In this document: positions 26,215 through 33,813 of the stretch, piece by piece | How positions within the stretch are numbered: the first letter of the stretch is position 1 | How the letters are laid out: each line of letters begins with the position of its first letter | Assembly (NCBI RefSeq): GCF_020567705.1 | Contig: NZ_JAJDJU010000008.1 | Coordinates: forward strand, 1 to 64,000 | Source of the DNA: Acidocella sp. KAb 2-4 | GTDB lineage: Bacteria > Pseudomonadota > Alphaproteobacteria > Acetobacterales > Acetobacteraceae | DNA length: 64,000 nt | Reading direction: 5' to 3' | Translations under genes and position numbers: made by a program | The notes under the pieces: generated by a model | Told to the model about the DNA's origin: nothing | Databases searched by the model: none | Seen by the model: the letters and a program-made list of their open reading frames with translations, nothing else

Positions 26215-26300
26215 GGAAGGGTGCCCGAGTGGCTAAAGGGGACGGACTGTAAATCCGTTGGCGTGCGCCTACGTTGGTTCGAATCCAACCCCTTCCACCA
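26215..26300 (+). tRNA. tRNA-Tyr (GTA)
   Basis: 86 bases with encoded CCA and a long class II variable arm. Acceptor GGAAGGG pairs with CCCTTCC, discriminator A. The anticodon loop is CTGTAAA with anticodon GTA, and the T-arm is GGTTCGAATCC. A TTGACA hexamer at 26174-26179 is a plausible -35 for the tRNA transcript. Confidence 0.96.
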
Positions 26301-26384
26301 TTTCTTGAAAATTCGCGGTCTTGCCGGGTTGTGCGGCGCACGGGGTTTACTCATACCCGGCTCTTGCCCTAACGGTAGCGGCAC

Positions 26385-26458
26385 GCGGGTGTAGCTCAAC
26401 GGTAGAGTCCCAGCCTTCCAAGCTGGTTGTGCGGGTTCGATTCCCGTCACCCGCTCCA
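26385..26458 (+). tRNA. tRNA-Gly (TCC)
   Basis: 74 bases with encoded CCA. Acceptor GCGGGTG pairs with CACCCGC, discriminator T. The anticodon loop is CTTCCAA with anticodon TCC, and the T-arm is GGGTTCGATTCCC. It lies 84 bases after tRNA-Tyr and is probably co-transcribed with it. Confidence 0.96.
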
Positions 26459-26580
26459 TAACCGGGCGTTCCGGGCTTGCAGGTTCCGGCCTGCTGGCGC
26501 AAAACGCGGGTTATGGCGCGCCGAGACTTGACATTGGACGCGCCAGAGTGTGGAAGGCAGCTTCCCATGCTGGTACGGAT

Positions 26581-26657
26581 AGGGGCGTAGCTCAATTGGT
26601 TAGAGCGCCGGTCTCCAAAACCGGAGGTTGAGAGTTCGAGACCCTCCGCCCCTGCCA
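26581..26657 (+). tRNA. tRNA-Trp (CCA)
   Basis: 77 bases with encoded CCA. Acceptor AGGGGCG pairs with CGCCCCT, discriminator G. The anticodon loop is TCTCCAAAA-centred with anticodon CCA, and the T-arm is AGAGTTCGAGACCCT. It lies just before secE, as is usual; the tRNA-Thr and tuf genes that often come between tRNA-Gly and tRNA-Trp are absent here. Confidence 0.96.
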
Positions 26658-26699
26658 TCCCTTCCCAGCACCTCAATCGCGGTTTGTCGGAGTTCGGTT

Positions 26700-26894
26700 T
26701 TGGCGTTCAACCTGGTGAAATTTTCGCGCGACGTGCGTGCCGAGGCGGATAAGACCACCTGGCCCTCGCGCAAGGAGACCCTGCAGACCACGGGGCTCGT
26801 GCTTGCCATGGTGATCGTCACGGCCCTGTTTTTCCTGACCGTCGATCAGATCATCGGCGCGGTCATGCGCTTGCTGTTCGGCGTCGGAAGCTAA
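26700..26894 (+). CDS. secE: preprotein translocase subunit SecE
   Basis: Small clamp subunit of the SecYEG channel. 64 aa with the conserved amphipathic segment FSRDVRAEADKTTWPSRKETLQTT followed by one transmembrane helix (LVLAMVIVTALFFLTVDQIIG). The start is taken as TTG 26700 (MAFNLVKFSRD), with CGGAG at SD distance; GTG 26715 is an alternative, and the open frame to 26628 runs back into tRNA-Trp. nusG begins 11 bases after the stop. Confidence 0.94.
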   Translation: MAFNLVKFSRDVRAEADKTTWPSRKETLQTTGLVLAMVIVTALFFLTVDQIIGAVMRLLFGVGS

Positions 26895-26905
26895 GGATTT
26901 TTTTG

Positions 26906-27436
26906 ATGGCCAAGCGCTGGTACGTTCTGCACGTCTATTCCGGGTTCGAGAAGAAGATCGCGACCCAGATCAAAGAGCAGGCTGAGCTCAAGGGCCTCGC
27001 CGATCATATCGGCGAGATCGTGGTGCCAACCGAGGAAGTGACCGAGGTTCGCCGCGCGCAGAAGGTGAACACCGAGCGCAAGTTCTTCCCCGGCTATGTC
27101 CTGATCAACATGGACATGACCGACGACGCTTGGCATCTCGTGAAGGATGTGCCGAAGGTGACCGGCTTCCTGGGCAGCCGCAACAAGCCGAGCCCGATCA
27201 GCGATTCCGAGGCCGAGCGGATCATGAAGCAGCAGCAGGAAGGCGCTGAGCAGCGCCGTCCGGCCGTGATCTTCGAGGTTGGCGAGCAGGTGCGCGTGGC
27301 CGATGGCCCGTTCACCAGCTTCAACGGTGTGGTCGAGGAAGTGGACGAGGAGAAGGGCCGCGTGAAGGTCATGGTCTCCATCTTCGGCCGCCCCACCCCG
27401 GTCGATCTGGAATATGCCCAGGTGGAGAAGCTCTGA
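26906..27436 (+). CDS. nusG: transcription termination/antitermination protein NusG
   Basis: RNA-polymerase-binding factor coupling transcription to translation and Rho. 176 aa: an N-terminal NGN domain (RWYVLHVYSGFEKKIATQIKEQ to VTGFLGSRNKPSPI) and a C-terminal KOW domain (EVGEQVRVADGPFTSFNGVVEEVDEEKGRVKVMVSIFGRPTPVDL). ATG 26906 has AAGGA upstream. In most bacteria rplK-rplA follow; here a multidrug exporter pair follows after 60 bases. Only short hairpins without a U-tract lie in that gap (TGACGG/CCGTCA over the stop; CTTCAG/CTGAAG at 27468-27483), so read-through into emrA is possible. Confidence 0.97.
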   Translation: MAKRWYVLHVYSGFEKKIATQIKEQAELKGLADHIGEIVVPTEEVTEVRRAQKVNTERKFFPGYVLINMDMTDDAWHLVKDVPKVTGFLGSRNKPSPISDSEAERIMKQQQEGAEQRRPAVIFEVGEQVRVADGPFTSFNGVVEEVDEEKGRVKVMVSIFGRPTPVDLEYAQVEKL

Positions 27437-27496
27437 CGGGGTTGTAATTTCCGTCACGGCTCCCAATCTTCAGGCTTCTGAAGCAAGAGGGACAAG

Positions 27497-28510
27497 GTGT
27501 CTGACGCGAACCCTTCCAAGCCGCTGCCGCGCTGGGCTCTGTTCAGCGCGGTTTTTATTGTCATTATCGCCCTGCTGGGCTGGCTCGCGCATTACCTGTT
27601 GGTCGGCCAGTACATCGTCAGCACCGACGATGCCTACCTGGCCGCCGATTCCAGCCTGATCGCGGCCAAGGTCAGCGGTTATGTCACCAAGGTCGCGGTG
27701 AATGACGGCGATACGGTGGCGCAGGGGCAGTTGCTCGCCGTCATCGACCCGCGCGACTATGAAAACGCCCTGGCCGCGGCCAGGGCCGAGGTGGCGAATG
27801 AGCAAGCGGCGCTGACCTTGCAGCAATCCAAGATCGCCGCCGCCGCCGCGACCCTGGCCGGCGACCAGGCGCGTCTCGCCTTCGCCGTGCGCAACCAGGC
27901 GCGCTACGCCAAGCTCTCGGCCAAGGGCGCGAGCCCCGAGCAGGCGGCGGAGCAGGCGAATACCGACCTCGCCACCATGCGCGCCCAGATCGATGCCGAC
28001 ACCGCCGGGTTGCAAGCCGCGCAGACGCAGGTGAAGCTGCTCGACGCCACCCTGGCCCGCGCCAAGGCGCAGGCGGCGCAGGCGGAACTCGACCTCGCTC
28101 ACACGCAGATCCGCGCGCCGGTGGCCGGTGTGGTGGGCAACAAGACCGTCTCCCAGGGCGACTATCTGCAACCCGGCACACAGATCATGGCCGTGGTGCC
28201 GCTCGATCAGGTCTATGTTCTGGCCAATTATAAAGAGACGCAGATCACCAATCTCCGCCCCGGCCAAGCCGTGAGCGTCCATGTCGACGCTTTCCCCGAT
28301 CTCGACGTGAAAGGTCATGTCGACAGCGTGTTCCCTGCCTCGGGCCAGACCTTTGCGCTGCTGCCGCCCGACAATGCCACCGGCAATTTCACCAAGATCG
28401 TGCAGCGCGTGCCGGTGAAGATCCTGCTCGACCTGACACCGGATGAGATCGGCAAGCTCCGCCCTGGCCTGTCGGTGGAGCCAGATATCGACACGCGCAA
28501 CCAGCCGTGA
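27497..28510 (+). CDS. emrA: membrane fusion protein, EmrA/HlyD family
   Basis: Periplasmic adaptor for an MFS multidrug exporter. It has a short cytoplasmic tail, one transmembrane helix (ALFSAVFIVIIALLGWLAHYLLV), then the lipoyl-like half-motif YIVSTDDAYLAADSSLIAAKVSGYV that is typical of EmrA. A long coiled-coil hairpin rich in Ala/Gln (about residues 95-205) is followed by the second lipoyl half (IRAPVAGVVGNKTVSQGDYLQPG) and a beta-barrel. The start is GTG 27497 with AGAGGG upstream. The stop overlaps the next GTG (GTGA), so it is translationally coupled to emrB. A TolC-type partner is not in the window. Confidence 0.9.
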   Translation: MSDANPSKPLPRWALFSAVFIVIIALLGWLAHYLLVGQYIVSTDDAYLAADSSLIAAKVSGYVTKVAVNDGDTVAQGQLLAVIDPRDYENALAAARAEVANEQAALTLQQSKIAAAAATLAGDQARLAFAVRNQARYAKLSAKGASPEQAAEQANTDLATMRAQIDADTAGLQAAQTQVKLLDATLARAKAQAAQAELDLAHTQIRAPVAGVVGNKTVSQGDYLQPGTQIMAVVPLDQVYVLANYKETQITNLRPGQAVSVHVDAFPDLDVKGHVDSVFPASGQTFALLPPDNATGNFTKIVQRVPVKILLDLTPDEIGKLRPGLSVEPDIDTRNQP

Positions 28511-30069
28511 CGGAGCGTCAAAAAGTCCCGCTGCGCAACAAGATCGCCGTGGCGGGCGGGCTGATCGGCGCCTTCATGGCGGTGCTGAACATCCAGGTGG
28601 TCAACACCTCGCTGCCCGATATCCAGGGCGGCATCGGCGCCGGGCTGGATGATGGCGGCTGGATCTCCACCGCTTATCTGATCGGCGAGATCATCGTGAT
28701 CCCGCTCTCCAGCTGGCTTGCCTCGGTGTTTTCGCTGCGCCGCTATCTCATCACCAACACGGTGCTGTTCCTGGCGTTTTCCGCCGCGTGCGGGCTGGCG
28801 GGCAATTTTCCCGAAATGGTCGCGCTACGCGCCTTGCAGGGATTCGCCGGCGGCGTGCTTATTCCGCTGGGGCTGTTCTGCGTGATCACATTGCTCCCGG
28901 AGCGCTCGCGCCCGGTCGGCTTCGCGGCCTTTGCACTCACCGCCACCTTTGCCCCGGCCATCGGCCCCACAGTCGGCGGCATCATCACCGATCTCTATGG
29001 CTGGCGGTACATCTTCTTCCTCAACCTGATCCCCGGCGCGCTGATGCTGAGCGCTTTGACCTGGGGCTTGCAGTCCGCCCCGATGCAGCTTGAGAAGCTC
29101 CGCCAGGGGGATTGGCTCGGCATCATGACCATGGCGGTCGGCCTAGGCACGCTGCAAGTGGTGCTGGAGGAGGGCAACAAGGATGACTGGTTCGGTTCGC
29201 CGCTCATCACCAAGCTGGCGGTCATTTCGGGCCTCGCCCTGATAGCATTTCTCGTCCAAGAGCTGCGCCCCGGCAACCGCGCGCCGCTGCTCAATCTGCG
29301 CTTGTTCGCCCGGCGCAATTTCGCGCTGTCCAGCATCGCCAACACGATTCTCGGCTTTGTGCTCTATGGCGCGGTATACCTTATCCCGCTTTATCTCGCG
29401 GTGGCGCATGGCTACAGCGCGCGGCAGGCCGGTGAGGTGATGGCCTGGATTGGCTTGCCGCAGTTGTTCATCATCCCGCTCAGCCCCTACCTGATGCGCC
29501 GGTTCGACCCGCGCCTGCTGCTGGGGCTCGGCCTCGCCTTGTTCTCGATCAGTTCGTTCATGAACATGAATCTCGGCCCCGACGATTCCGGACCGCAAAT
29601 GCTCATACCGAATCTGATCCGTGCCGTCGGCCAGGCGCTGGTGTTCCCGTCGCTCACCTTCATCGCCACCGCCGGAATCCCGCTGAAGGATGCGGGCTCG
29701 GCGACCGTGCTGTTCAACATGCTGCGCAATCTCGGCGGCGCGATCGGCATCGCGGTGGTGCAGACATTTCTCACCAACCGCGAAAAATTCCATTCCGCCA
29801 TCATCACACCCGATGTCAGTCTGCTCAGCCCCGCCACGCAGGCGCGGCTAAACGGGCTGCGTGAATATTTCATGACGCATGGCCTGAGCGATCCCGGCTT
29901 GGCGCAGGCCGAGGCGGTGCAAATGCTCGGCCGGTTGATCCGCTTGCAAGCAAATTATTTCGCCTATGGCGATGCCTTCGCGCTGCTCGGCGCGGCCATG
30001 GTGATCGCGGTGATCGCCACCGCCTGTCTGCGCCGCCCAGCCGGCGCCAGCGCCCCGGGCGGGCACTAA
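28507..30069 (+). CDS. emrB: MFS multidrug exporter, EmrB/QacA (DHA2) family
   Basis: Fourteen-helix proton-driven exporter of 520 aa. DHA2 signatures are visible: LIGAFMAVLNIQVVNTSLPDIQGGIGAGLDDGGWISTAYLIGE (helix 1 and motif D1, read as adjoining pieces), LRALQGFAGGVLIPLG, and motif C near FAPAIGPTVGGIITDLYGWR. It overlaps emrA by four bases. With emrA it should pump hydrophobic toxins, uncouplers or weak acids across both membranes, useful for an acid-living cell. Regulation is unclear: no MarR-type gene is adjacent, and it may be read from the secE-nusG promoter. Confidence 0.92.
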   Translation: MTERQKVPLRNKIAVAGGLIGAFMAVLNIQVVNTSLPDIQGGIGAGLDDGGWISTAYLIGEIIVIPLSSWLASVFSLRRYLITNTVLFLAFSAACGLAGNFPEMVALRALQGFAGGVLIPLGLFCVITLLPERSRPVGFAAFALTATFAPAIGPTVGGIITDLYGWRYIFFLNLIPGALMLSALTWGLQSAPMQLEKLRQGDWLGIMTMAVGLGTLQVVLEEGNKDDWFGSPLITKLAVISGLALIAFLVQELRPGNRAPLLNLRLFARRNFALSSIANTILGFVLYGAVYLIPLYLAVAHGYSARQAGEVMAWIGLPQLFIIPLSPYLMRRFDPRLLLGLGLALFSISSFMNMNLGPDDSGPQMLIPNLIRAVGQALVFPSLTFIATAGIPLKDAGSATVLFNMLRNLGGAIGIAVVQTFLTNREKFHSAIITPDVSLLSPATQARLNGLREYFMTHGLSDPGLAQAEAVQMLGRLIRLQANYFAYGDAFALLGAAMVIAVIATACLRRPAGASAPGGH

Positions 30070-30230
30070 CCTGCCGCGCGGTTGTTTGACTTATGTCATG
30101 TTCTCTGACGGGATTGCCTGTAAAACCAAGCCACTAGATTAGTCGCGCGATATGCGGCTAAGCTGCACTTGGCGGCTGCGCATTGGCTGCGAAGTGGTCT
30201 AGCGTTTTGAAAACCTTGGAGGAAACGGAC
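30070..30230 (+). promoter_or_regulatory. upstream region of the acetoacetyl-CoA reductase gene
   Basis: 161 bases between emrB and the reductase gene. A TTGACT hexamer near 30087, TTGCCT with 18-base spacing to ATTAGT, and a TTGGAGGA SD (30215-30222) are visible. A promoter is expected because the spacing from emrB is large, but the hexamers are only moderate. No terminator for emrB was seen. Confidence 0.3.
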
Positions 30231-30953
30231 ATGTCTCGCGTAGCATTGGTCACCGGCGGCACTCGTGGAATTGGCGCGGCCATCAGCTTGGCGCTCAAGC
30301 AGCAAGGGCGCAATGTCATTGCCAGCTATGCCGGCAACGACGCTGCGGCCGAAGCCTTCACCAAGGAGACGGGCATCGAGGCGATCAAGTTTGACGCCGG
30401 CAATTATGACGCCAGCATCGCCGCTGTGAAGGCGATCGAGGCCAAGCACGGCACCGTCGAGATCCTGGTGAACAATGCCGGCATCACGCGCGATGCCGTG
30501 ATGGGCAAGCTCACGCGTGACATGTGGGATGCGGTGATCGACACTAATCTCGGCTCCTGCTTCAACCTCTGCAAGGCGACGTTCGATGGCATGAAGGCCA
30601 AGAAGTTTGGCCGCGTGGTCAATATCGGCTCCATCAATGGTCAGGCCGGTCAGTACGGCCAGGTGAACTATGCCGCCGCCAAATCCGGCATCCACGGTTT
30701 TACCAAGGCTCTGGCGCAGGAAGGCGCGCGCAACAATATCACCGTCAATGCCGTGGCGCCGGGTTATGTCGATACCGATATGGTACGCGCTGTCCCGCCT
30801 GACGTGCTGGAGAAGATCATCGCCAAGATCCCCCGCGGCCGCCTGGGCAGGGCCGAGGATATCGCCCGCGGCGTCGCCTTCCTCACCGCCGACGATGCCG
30901 ACTTCATCACCGGCGCCACCCTGTCCATCAATGGCGGTCAGCATATGTACTGA
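30231..30953 (+). CDS. phbB: acetoacetyl-CoA reductase-like SDR (PhbB)
   Basis: NADPH-dependent short-chain dehydrogenase, 240 aa, probably reducing acetoacetyl-CoA to (R)-3-hydroxybutyryl-CoA for polyhydroxybutyrate. It has the Rossmann motif TGGTRGIGAA, NNAG (LVNNAGITRDA), catalytic Ser in NIGSINGQAGQYGQVNYAAAKSG with the Y-x-x-x-K, and the C-terminal GGQHMY typical of PhbB and not FabG. ATG 30231 has a near-perfect GGAGGA SD; the frame upstream to 30183 is not needed. No phaA or phaC is adjacent. A FabG function in fatty acid synthesis remains possible. Confidence 0.85.
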   Translation: MSRVALVTGGTRGIGAAISLALKQQGRNVIASYAGNDAAAEAFTKETGIEAIKFDAGNYDASIAAVKAIEAKHGTVEILVNNAGITRDAVMGKLTRDMWDAVIDTNLGSCFNLCKATFDGMKAKKFGRVVNIGSINGQAGQYGQVNYAAAKSGIHGFTKALAQEGARNNITVNAVAPGYVDTDMVRAVPPDVLEKIIAKIPRGRLGRAEDIARGVAFLTADDADFITGATLSINGGQHMY

Positions 30954-30980
30954 GTGGGGGACAGCCACTCATTCCATTCC

Positions 30981-31006
30981 AAGGGGGGCTCACAGCCTCC
31001 CTTTTT
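30981..31006 (+). terminator. intrinsic terminator after phbB
   Basis: AAGGGGGGCT/AGCCTCCCTT stem (arms 30981-30990 and about 30994-31003, one G-U pair) with a three-base loop and a run of T. It ends the phbB transcript on the + strand just before the convergent helicase gene. Confidence 0.85.
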
Positions 31007-31010
31007 CGTT

Positions 31011-33728
31011 TCACTCTGGCGTTTCCAAAAACCGCCTGATGCCGTCTATGGCCTCGGCCAAGCCGGAGCGGATGATTGGCGCGGCGTCGGGGAAAGCGGA
31101 GAACAGGCGCGACGGCACTTGCTTGTCCAGCAGCACAAACACGCCGCGGTCATCCGCCCGGCGGATCAGCCGCCCGAAAGCCTGCCGCAGGCGCAGGCGC
31201 ACGATGGCATCGTCATAATCCTTGGGGGCGCCATGCGAGAGATGCGTGCGCCTCGTCCGGTGCAGAATATCCGGCCGCGGCCAGGGCGTGCGCTCGAACA
31301 CCACGAGGCGCAGCGCGTTGCCCGGCACATCCACGCCGTCGCGCATGGCGTCGGTGCCAAGCAGGCAGGAATGTTCCTCGGCGCGGAAGATATCGACCAG
31401 CGTGGCGTTATCCATCGCGTCCACGTGCTGGGCGTAGAGCGGGATGCCCGCCTCCTCCAGCCGGGGCGCGATGCGCGCCTGCACCGCCTTCAGCCGCGAG
31501 ATGGCGGTGAACAACCCCAGCCCGCCGCCGCCCGCCGCCTGAAACAGCGCCTGATACGCCCCCGCCAACGCGCCGATATCCTGGGTATTCACGTCCGAGA
31601 TCAGCACGATACGCGTGCGCTCGGCATAGTCGAAGGGCGATTCGAAAGCGGCGCGAATAGCGGGGGCTGCCAGATGCGCCGCCCCGGTGCGGGCTTCGGC
31701 ATTCTCCCAGGCAGTTTCGGTGTCAGAACCATCGCGCAGCGTGGCGGAGGTGATCAGCAGCCCATGCGCGGGCGTGGCAATGCTCTGGATGAAGGCTTCC
31801 GTCGGGTCGAGCATGTGTGAGAGCAGGGCGATATCGCGGTCGGTCCCGGCCTCGCGGTCCAGGCGCAGGAATTCGATTCGCGTTGGGCGCTCGCCGGGGG
31901 CGGGTTCGTTGCCCAGCCCGTCCAGAATCCGCCGCCAGGCCGAGAGCGGGTCGATGCCCCGGCGTTGCAGGCCGCGGGCGATGCCCTCCAGCCGCTGGCG
32001 CGCGGTTTCCTCCAGCTCCGGCTCAGTCTCCAGCCGCTCCAGCAGATGCGTGCGCAGCGCCGCCAGGGGCACGCGCAGAGCTTCCAGCGCGGCGGAGAGC
32101 GTCTGCGCGGCGGGCCAGATGTCCGGGTTCAGCGGATGCAGATCGGTCTCGAACCCCGCCGCGCCTTGTAATTCGTTTTCGGTGGAGCGGGCGCGGGCCT
32201 GGGCGCGCAGCGCGCGCAGCAGCGCCTCGGCCGGGTTGTTGTCGGGTTCCAGCTCGGGGTCGAGCCGCATCGAGAACATGGGCGCGGGCAGCGCCTTGGC
32301 CGTTTTCAGCGCGGTCTCCACCAGCGCTTTGGTTTTGTCGTCGGTGGCGGAGATATCCTCCAGCCGCCGCGCCAGCCCGCGGGCGCGCGAGCGCGTGCCT
32401 TCGGCGCCCAGCAGCCAGCGCCGCAGCTCCGCCATCGCCGCACCGGAGAGTTCCACGGCGAAGGCGCTATCGGCGGCGTCGAAGATATGATGGCCTTCGT
32501 CAAACACGTAGCGTGTGGGCACGTAGTCATCATCCAGCCCGCCCCATACCGCCTGCGCCATCACCAGCGCGTGGTTGGCGATCACCAGATCCGCCTGGCG
32601 GGCGTTGCGCACCACGCGCTCGATCACGCAGGTGGAAAAATGCGGGCAGGCGGCATGGATACATTCGCCGCGCCGGTCAGCGATCTGCGCCAGCAGCCCG
32701 GCGCCGAACAACTCGGCGAACCAGCCGGGCAAATCGCCCCCGAACAGATCGCCATCGGCGCTTGCCACCGCCCAGCGCGCGACCAGCCCAAGCGGCACAG
32801 CGTAACGCTCGACACCGCTCGCATCCTCGAAGTTCAGCAGGCAAAGATAATTCTCGCGCCCCTTGCGCAGCGCCACCCTGGTGCCGGCGGGCAGGCGGCT
32901 CGCCTCCTGCTCGATCTGCCGCTGCAAATGCCTTGTATAGGTGGAGATCCACACCGCGCCCTTGTTCTGCTCGGCCCAGAGGGAGGCCGGGGCGAGATAG
33001 CCCATCGTCTTGCCAGTGCCGGTCCCGGCTTCGGCGATGACGACATGCGGCGCGCCTTCGGCTTGGCGCGGGGCAAAGGCTTCCGTGGCGGCTGAGGCAT
33101 AATCCGCCTGGGCCGGGCGCTGCTCGGCGCCGGGGCCGAGCAGGCTGGCCAGCCGGGCGCGGGCCTGGGCGGGGGTAACGGGAAACGAGGATGGCGGCGG
33201 GCGCGGCGCCACCTCCTCCCATTTCGGCAAACGCTTGCCCAGGCGCATGGCCATGCCATCGGCGCGCGCCGCGGGCTGGCCGAGCGCGGCCAGCACATAA
33301 GGCGCCCAGCCCCAGCCGGCATCCCCCATGCGCGCGGCCAGGCCCGGCGCGTCGCGGTTGGCGGGGGTGCCGCGGCCGGCGGCCAGCCGTGCGAGCAGCG
33401 CCTCGGCCATCTCCGCCAGCGCCAGCGCCGCCGATTCCAGGCTGTGCGGTACGTCCATCTCCAGCGCGCGGGCGAGGCCCGCCGGGGTGGGGGCCAAGGT
33501 CTGCGCCGGGCAGATGAAGGCGAACAGCTCCAGCAGGTCCAGCACTTCGATGGCCGGATTGCCCAGGCGCCGCAGCGTCGCCGGGCCATGCACCACTAGC
33601 GCGCGCGCGGTGCCGAGCTGGCGGGCGACTCCGCCCGGCCGCACCGGCGCGGCCACGCCATCCGCGCCCAGAATCACGGCGCGGCCGTGACCGGCCACCA
33701 GAGCGGGCAGGGAGGGCAGAATCGTCAT
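31011..33728 (-). CDS. dinG: DinG-like ATP-dependent DNA helicase (XPD family)
   Basis: Superfamily 2 Fe-S helicase acting 5'-3' on damaged or structured DNA. It has Walker A EAGTGTGKTMGYLAP, then a four-cysteine cluster candidate (YLCLLNF, then GECIHAACPHFSTC), and the DEAH-box variant FDEGHHIF. The C-terminal motor has LGTDAMRDGVDVPGNALRLVVFERTPWPRPD and the terminal LRLRQAFGRLIRRADDRGVFVLLD. At 905 aa it carries a roughly 200-residue N-terminal extension (AVILGADGVAAPVRPGGVA) seen in alphaproteobacterial DinG-like proteins. It converges on phbB and diverges from lysS. A 971-aa frame in the other minus frame is a shadow. Confidence 0.9.
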   Translation of the reverse strand: MTILPSLPALVAGHGRAVILGADGVAAPVRPGGVARQLGTARALVVHGPATLRRLGNPAIEVLDLLELFAFICPAQTLAPTPAGLARALEMDVPHSLESAALALAEMAEALLARLAAGRGTPANRDAPGLAARMGDAGWGWAPYVLAALGQPAARADGMAMRLGKRLPKWEEVAPRPPPSSFPVTPAQARARLASLLGPGAEQRPAQADYASAATEAFAPRQAEGAPHVVIAEAGTGTGKTMGYLAPASLWAEQNKGAVWISTYTRHLQRQIEQEASRLPAGTRVALRKGRENYLCLLNFEDASGVERYAVPLGLVARWAVASADGDLFGGDLPGWFAELFGAGLLAQIADRRGECIHAACPHFSTCVIERVVRNARQADLVIANHALVMAQAVWGGLDDDYVPTRYVFDEGHHIFDAADSAFAVELSGAAMAELRRWLLGAEGTRSRARGLARRLEDISATDDKTKALVETALKTAKALPAPMFSMRLDPELEPDNNPAEALLRALRAQARARSTENELQGAAGFETDLHPLNPDIWPAAQTLSAALEALRVPLAALRTHLLERLETEPELEETARQRLEGIARGLQRRGIDPLSAWRRILDGLGNEPAPGERPTRIEFLRLDREAGTDRDIALLSHMLDPTEAFIQSIATPAHGLLITSATLRDGSDTETAWENAEARTGAAHLAAPAIRAAFESPFDYAERTRIVLISDVNTQDIGALAGAYQALFQAAGGGGLGLFTAISRLKAVQARIAPRLEEAGIPLYAQHVDAMDNATLVDIFRAEEHSCLLGTDAMRDGVDVPGNALRLVVFERTPWPRPDILHRTRRTHLSHGAPKDYDDAIVRLRLRQAFGRLIRRADDRGVFVLLDKQVPSRLFSAFPDAAPIIRSGLAEAIDGIRRFLETPE

Positions 33729-33813
33729 TCCGCTCAGTTATACGGCGCTGTTCACGGTTTGTCTCGCCCGCCCTGTTGCGGGCGCGTAAAACCGGCTCTA
33801 GAGCAGGCGCATC

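Noticed and set aside
26145-26459. N-terminal extension of rlmB reading MERVTGIEPAQPAWKAGTLPLSYT and LDSNQRRRTPTDLQSVPFSHSG
   Set aside because: It is the antisense translation of tRNA-Gly and tRNA-Tyr, a well-known kind of false peptide; the real start is ATG 26144.
33765-33784. CGCCCGC/GCGGGCG hairpin between dinG and lysS as a terminator
   Set aside because: It lies between divergent starts, so nothing terminates there; at most it is part of a 5' UTR.
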